The translations under genes and the position numbers were made by a program. Below the pieces are notes generated by a model that saw only the letters and a list, made by a program, of their open reading frames with translations, was not told the origin of the DNA and did not search any database. Of a stretch of DNA of 64,000 nt, positions 63,601 through 64,000 are shown piece after piece. This DNA comes from Candidatus Limnocylindrales bacterium (GTDB lineage Bacteria; Desulfobacterota; Binatia; UBA1149; CAITLU01), in contig DATNBU010000013.1 in assembly GCA_035571835.1 (NCBI GenBank), positions 131,369 through 195,368 on the forward strand, in the 5' to 3' direction. Every line of letters begins with the position of its first letter. Within the stretch, counting starts at the first letter, position 1.

Positions 63601-64000
63601 GCGAGATGGTTGTCCTGGATCTCGAGGTAGTAGCGGTCGCCGAAAAGAGTCGAGTACTCTTCGATTGCGGCGCGCGCGCGGTCGAGCCGGTCGGCATTGA
63701 TTGCGGTGGCGACCTCGCCCGCAAGGCAGCCCGACAGGCAGATCAGCCCCTCGTTCCACTCGCGCAGCAGCTCCTTGTCGATTCGAGGCTTGTAGTAGAA
63801 GCCGTCCTTGTAGCTCTGCGACACGAGGCGCGAGAGGTTCGCATAGCCGGCGCCGTTCATCGCGAGCAGGATCAGGTGGTTGTTGCCGGCGCGCTCGAAG
63901 TCGGCCGCGGCAACGGCGGACCGCTCGAGGCGGCTTCGCGGCGCGACGTACACCTCGCAGCCGATGATCGGCCGGATGTCGTGCTTGCGCGCGGCCTTGT
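60582..64000 (-). CDS. dnaE: DNA polymerase III alpha subunit (5' part outside window)
   Basis: At least 1139 residues; the frame is still open at 64000 and reads KAARKHDIRPIIGCEVYVAP, which belongs inside the PHP domain, so perhaps 50-70 residues are missing. The polymerase active site GPGRGSAAGSLVSYA ... RVSMPDIDVDF has the catalytic aspartates. Thumb and tau-binding parts follow, and an OB-fold domain (VRVAGVTNTVRRKNSKKGERYATFNIED) near the C terminus. The replicative polymerase; the chromosomal origin candidate lies at 8 kb of the same window. Confidence 0.95.
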   Translation of the reverse strand, partial: KAARKHDIRPIIGCEVYVAPRSRLERSAVAAADFERAGNNHLILLAMNGAGYANLSRLVSQSYKDGFYYKPRIDKELLREWNEGLICLSGCLAGEVATAINADRLDRARAAIEEYSTLFGDRYYLEIQDNHLAEQRAVNDVLIPWSKEMGIPLVATNDCHYLEHDDHVAHEVLLCVQTGKSLSDETRWKFGTDQLFVKGYEDMVSAFPHAPEAVEETVRLAERCNLDMSFGNNKFPVYQVPAGRSLDDVLAEDARRGLDERLATARTNSRSLDEDAYRTRLESEIAMIQQMKFSGYFLIVADFINWAKEQGIPVGPGRGSAAGSLVSYAMRITDIDPLPYNLLFERFLNPERVSMPDIDVDFCYERREEVLDYVRAKYGEDKVAHIITFGTLKGKAALRDVGRVLDFTFGETDRICKLYPASKQGRDVPLEEALEMEPKLRELRDSGEREAKLFEYAIKLEGLARHVSKHAAGIVISDRPLVEDVPLFVDKDGTVITQFSGPDVEAIGLIKFDFLGLKTLTLIADAVRRVRETTGSEIDVTSLALDDPAPYRLITRGDTVGIFQLESGGMRKLLTRMKPSCFEDLIAALALYRPGPLDSGMVDQYVDRKNGKTTVKYLHPLLEPVLRDTHGVIVYQEQVMQIAQVYAGYTLGQADTLRKVMGKKKLEDMRREKEIFLERAKKAERVEAVSLELFEQMETFGAYGFNKSHSAAYAMVTYQTAWLKAHYPKEFLAALLTLEMGSADSTYKNLADAREHGIRVLPPDVNESQEDFTVSAAGIRFGLGAVKGLGQKAVELITQARADGEFKSLGDFCLRASGSQITRRSIESLIKAGAMASIDPSRARLLAGIDAAAAWAERVREDRSVGQIGLFGGTSLGATQPEPPLPIVAEYDALEVLGFEHDAVGFFISGHPLDRYKHDLELLKATPSAEVPALRDSSNVRVAGVTNTVRRKNSKKGERYATFNIEDRDGLVEVIAWPDCYRRCETAIVGREPVIVLGRLELGDAGGAGVEAEYEEGSPDYSRKAQIIADEVLPLPEARRKAAQQITLRVDTSTVAIGVMDSLASLLRRYPGKCRSYLQIVRKGVAETEIELAAELAIDPTDGLIQAALSLLGEGSVTLRGVLEEPQREARWNTRHAS

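Overview
The window is high-GC bacterial chromosome from an uncultured lineage of the former Deltaproteobacteria type; Binatota or Myxococcota are my best guesses. This is inferred from gene content: many exported Cys-rich proteins with poly-Thr linkers, a Myxococcus-type Cys repeat, dockerin-like calcium loops, a DUF1800/DUF1501 pair, a P450 and an LLM-class oxidoreductase. No 16S rRNA or marker set is present to prove it.

Layout. 1-4.2 kb: 3' part of a MoeB/ThiF-type activating enzyme, a histidine phosphatase, a split transketolase pair, a 272-bp inverted-repeat-bounded repeat element, and trmB (minus), whose stop codon lies in that element. 4.4-9.9 kb: nuoB-nuoF-nuoG, an A/T-rich gap with DnaA boxes (candidate oriC), then dnaA. 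10-14.6 kb: ferritin-like protein, GT2 glycosyltransferase, amidase, a possible lectin-like/DUF3047 protein, tRNA-Arg(CCT). 14.6-17.9 kb: an accessory, less GC-rich segment after the tRNA with a 14-repeat RCC1-like secreted protein and an AbiV-like abortive-infection protein. 17.9-27.7 kb: a large AAA/TPR regulator, DUF1800 and DUF1501 exported proteins, two coupled membrane proteins, a Cys-rich poly-Thr protein. 28-31 kb: nitrite reductase operon nirK (cytochrome c fusion)-nirV-SCO. 31-38 kb: exported proteins, dGTPase, a GT39-like membrane protein. 38.3-45.3 kb: minus-strand block of exported proteins, two sharing an unrecognised C-terminal domain. 45.4-51.9 kb: two acyltransferases, LLM oxidoreductase, P450, ferric-reductase-like membrane protein. 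52-64 kb: TPR protein, bifunctional nuclease, CoxE/MoxR pair, NRDE protein, HNH endonuclease, pgsA, hflX and dnaE (runs off the end).

Systems: a NADH-oxidising arm of complex I next to the putative replication origin; a denitrification module in which a copper nitrite reductase is encoded with its NirV partner and a copper chaperone; and a MoxR-VWA maturation pair. A dispersed repeat family (core GGGGACAGGTACATTT or GGGGACAGACAC) occurs at four places; it supplies the end of trmB and part of the signal peptide of a DUF1800 protein. A second, 43-bp dispersed repeat occurs once between genes and once inside a gene. The best candidates for something undescribed are this repeat family that enters coding sequence, the shared C-terminal domain of the exported-protein cluster, and the tRNA-linked AbiV segment.
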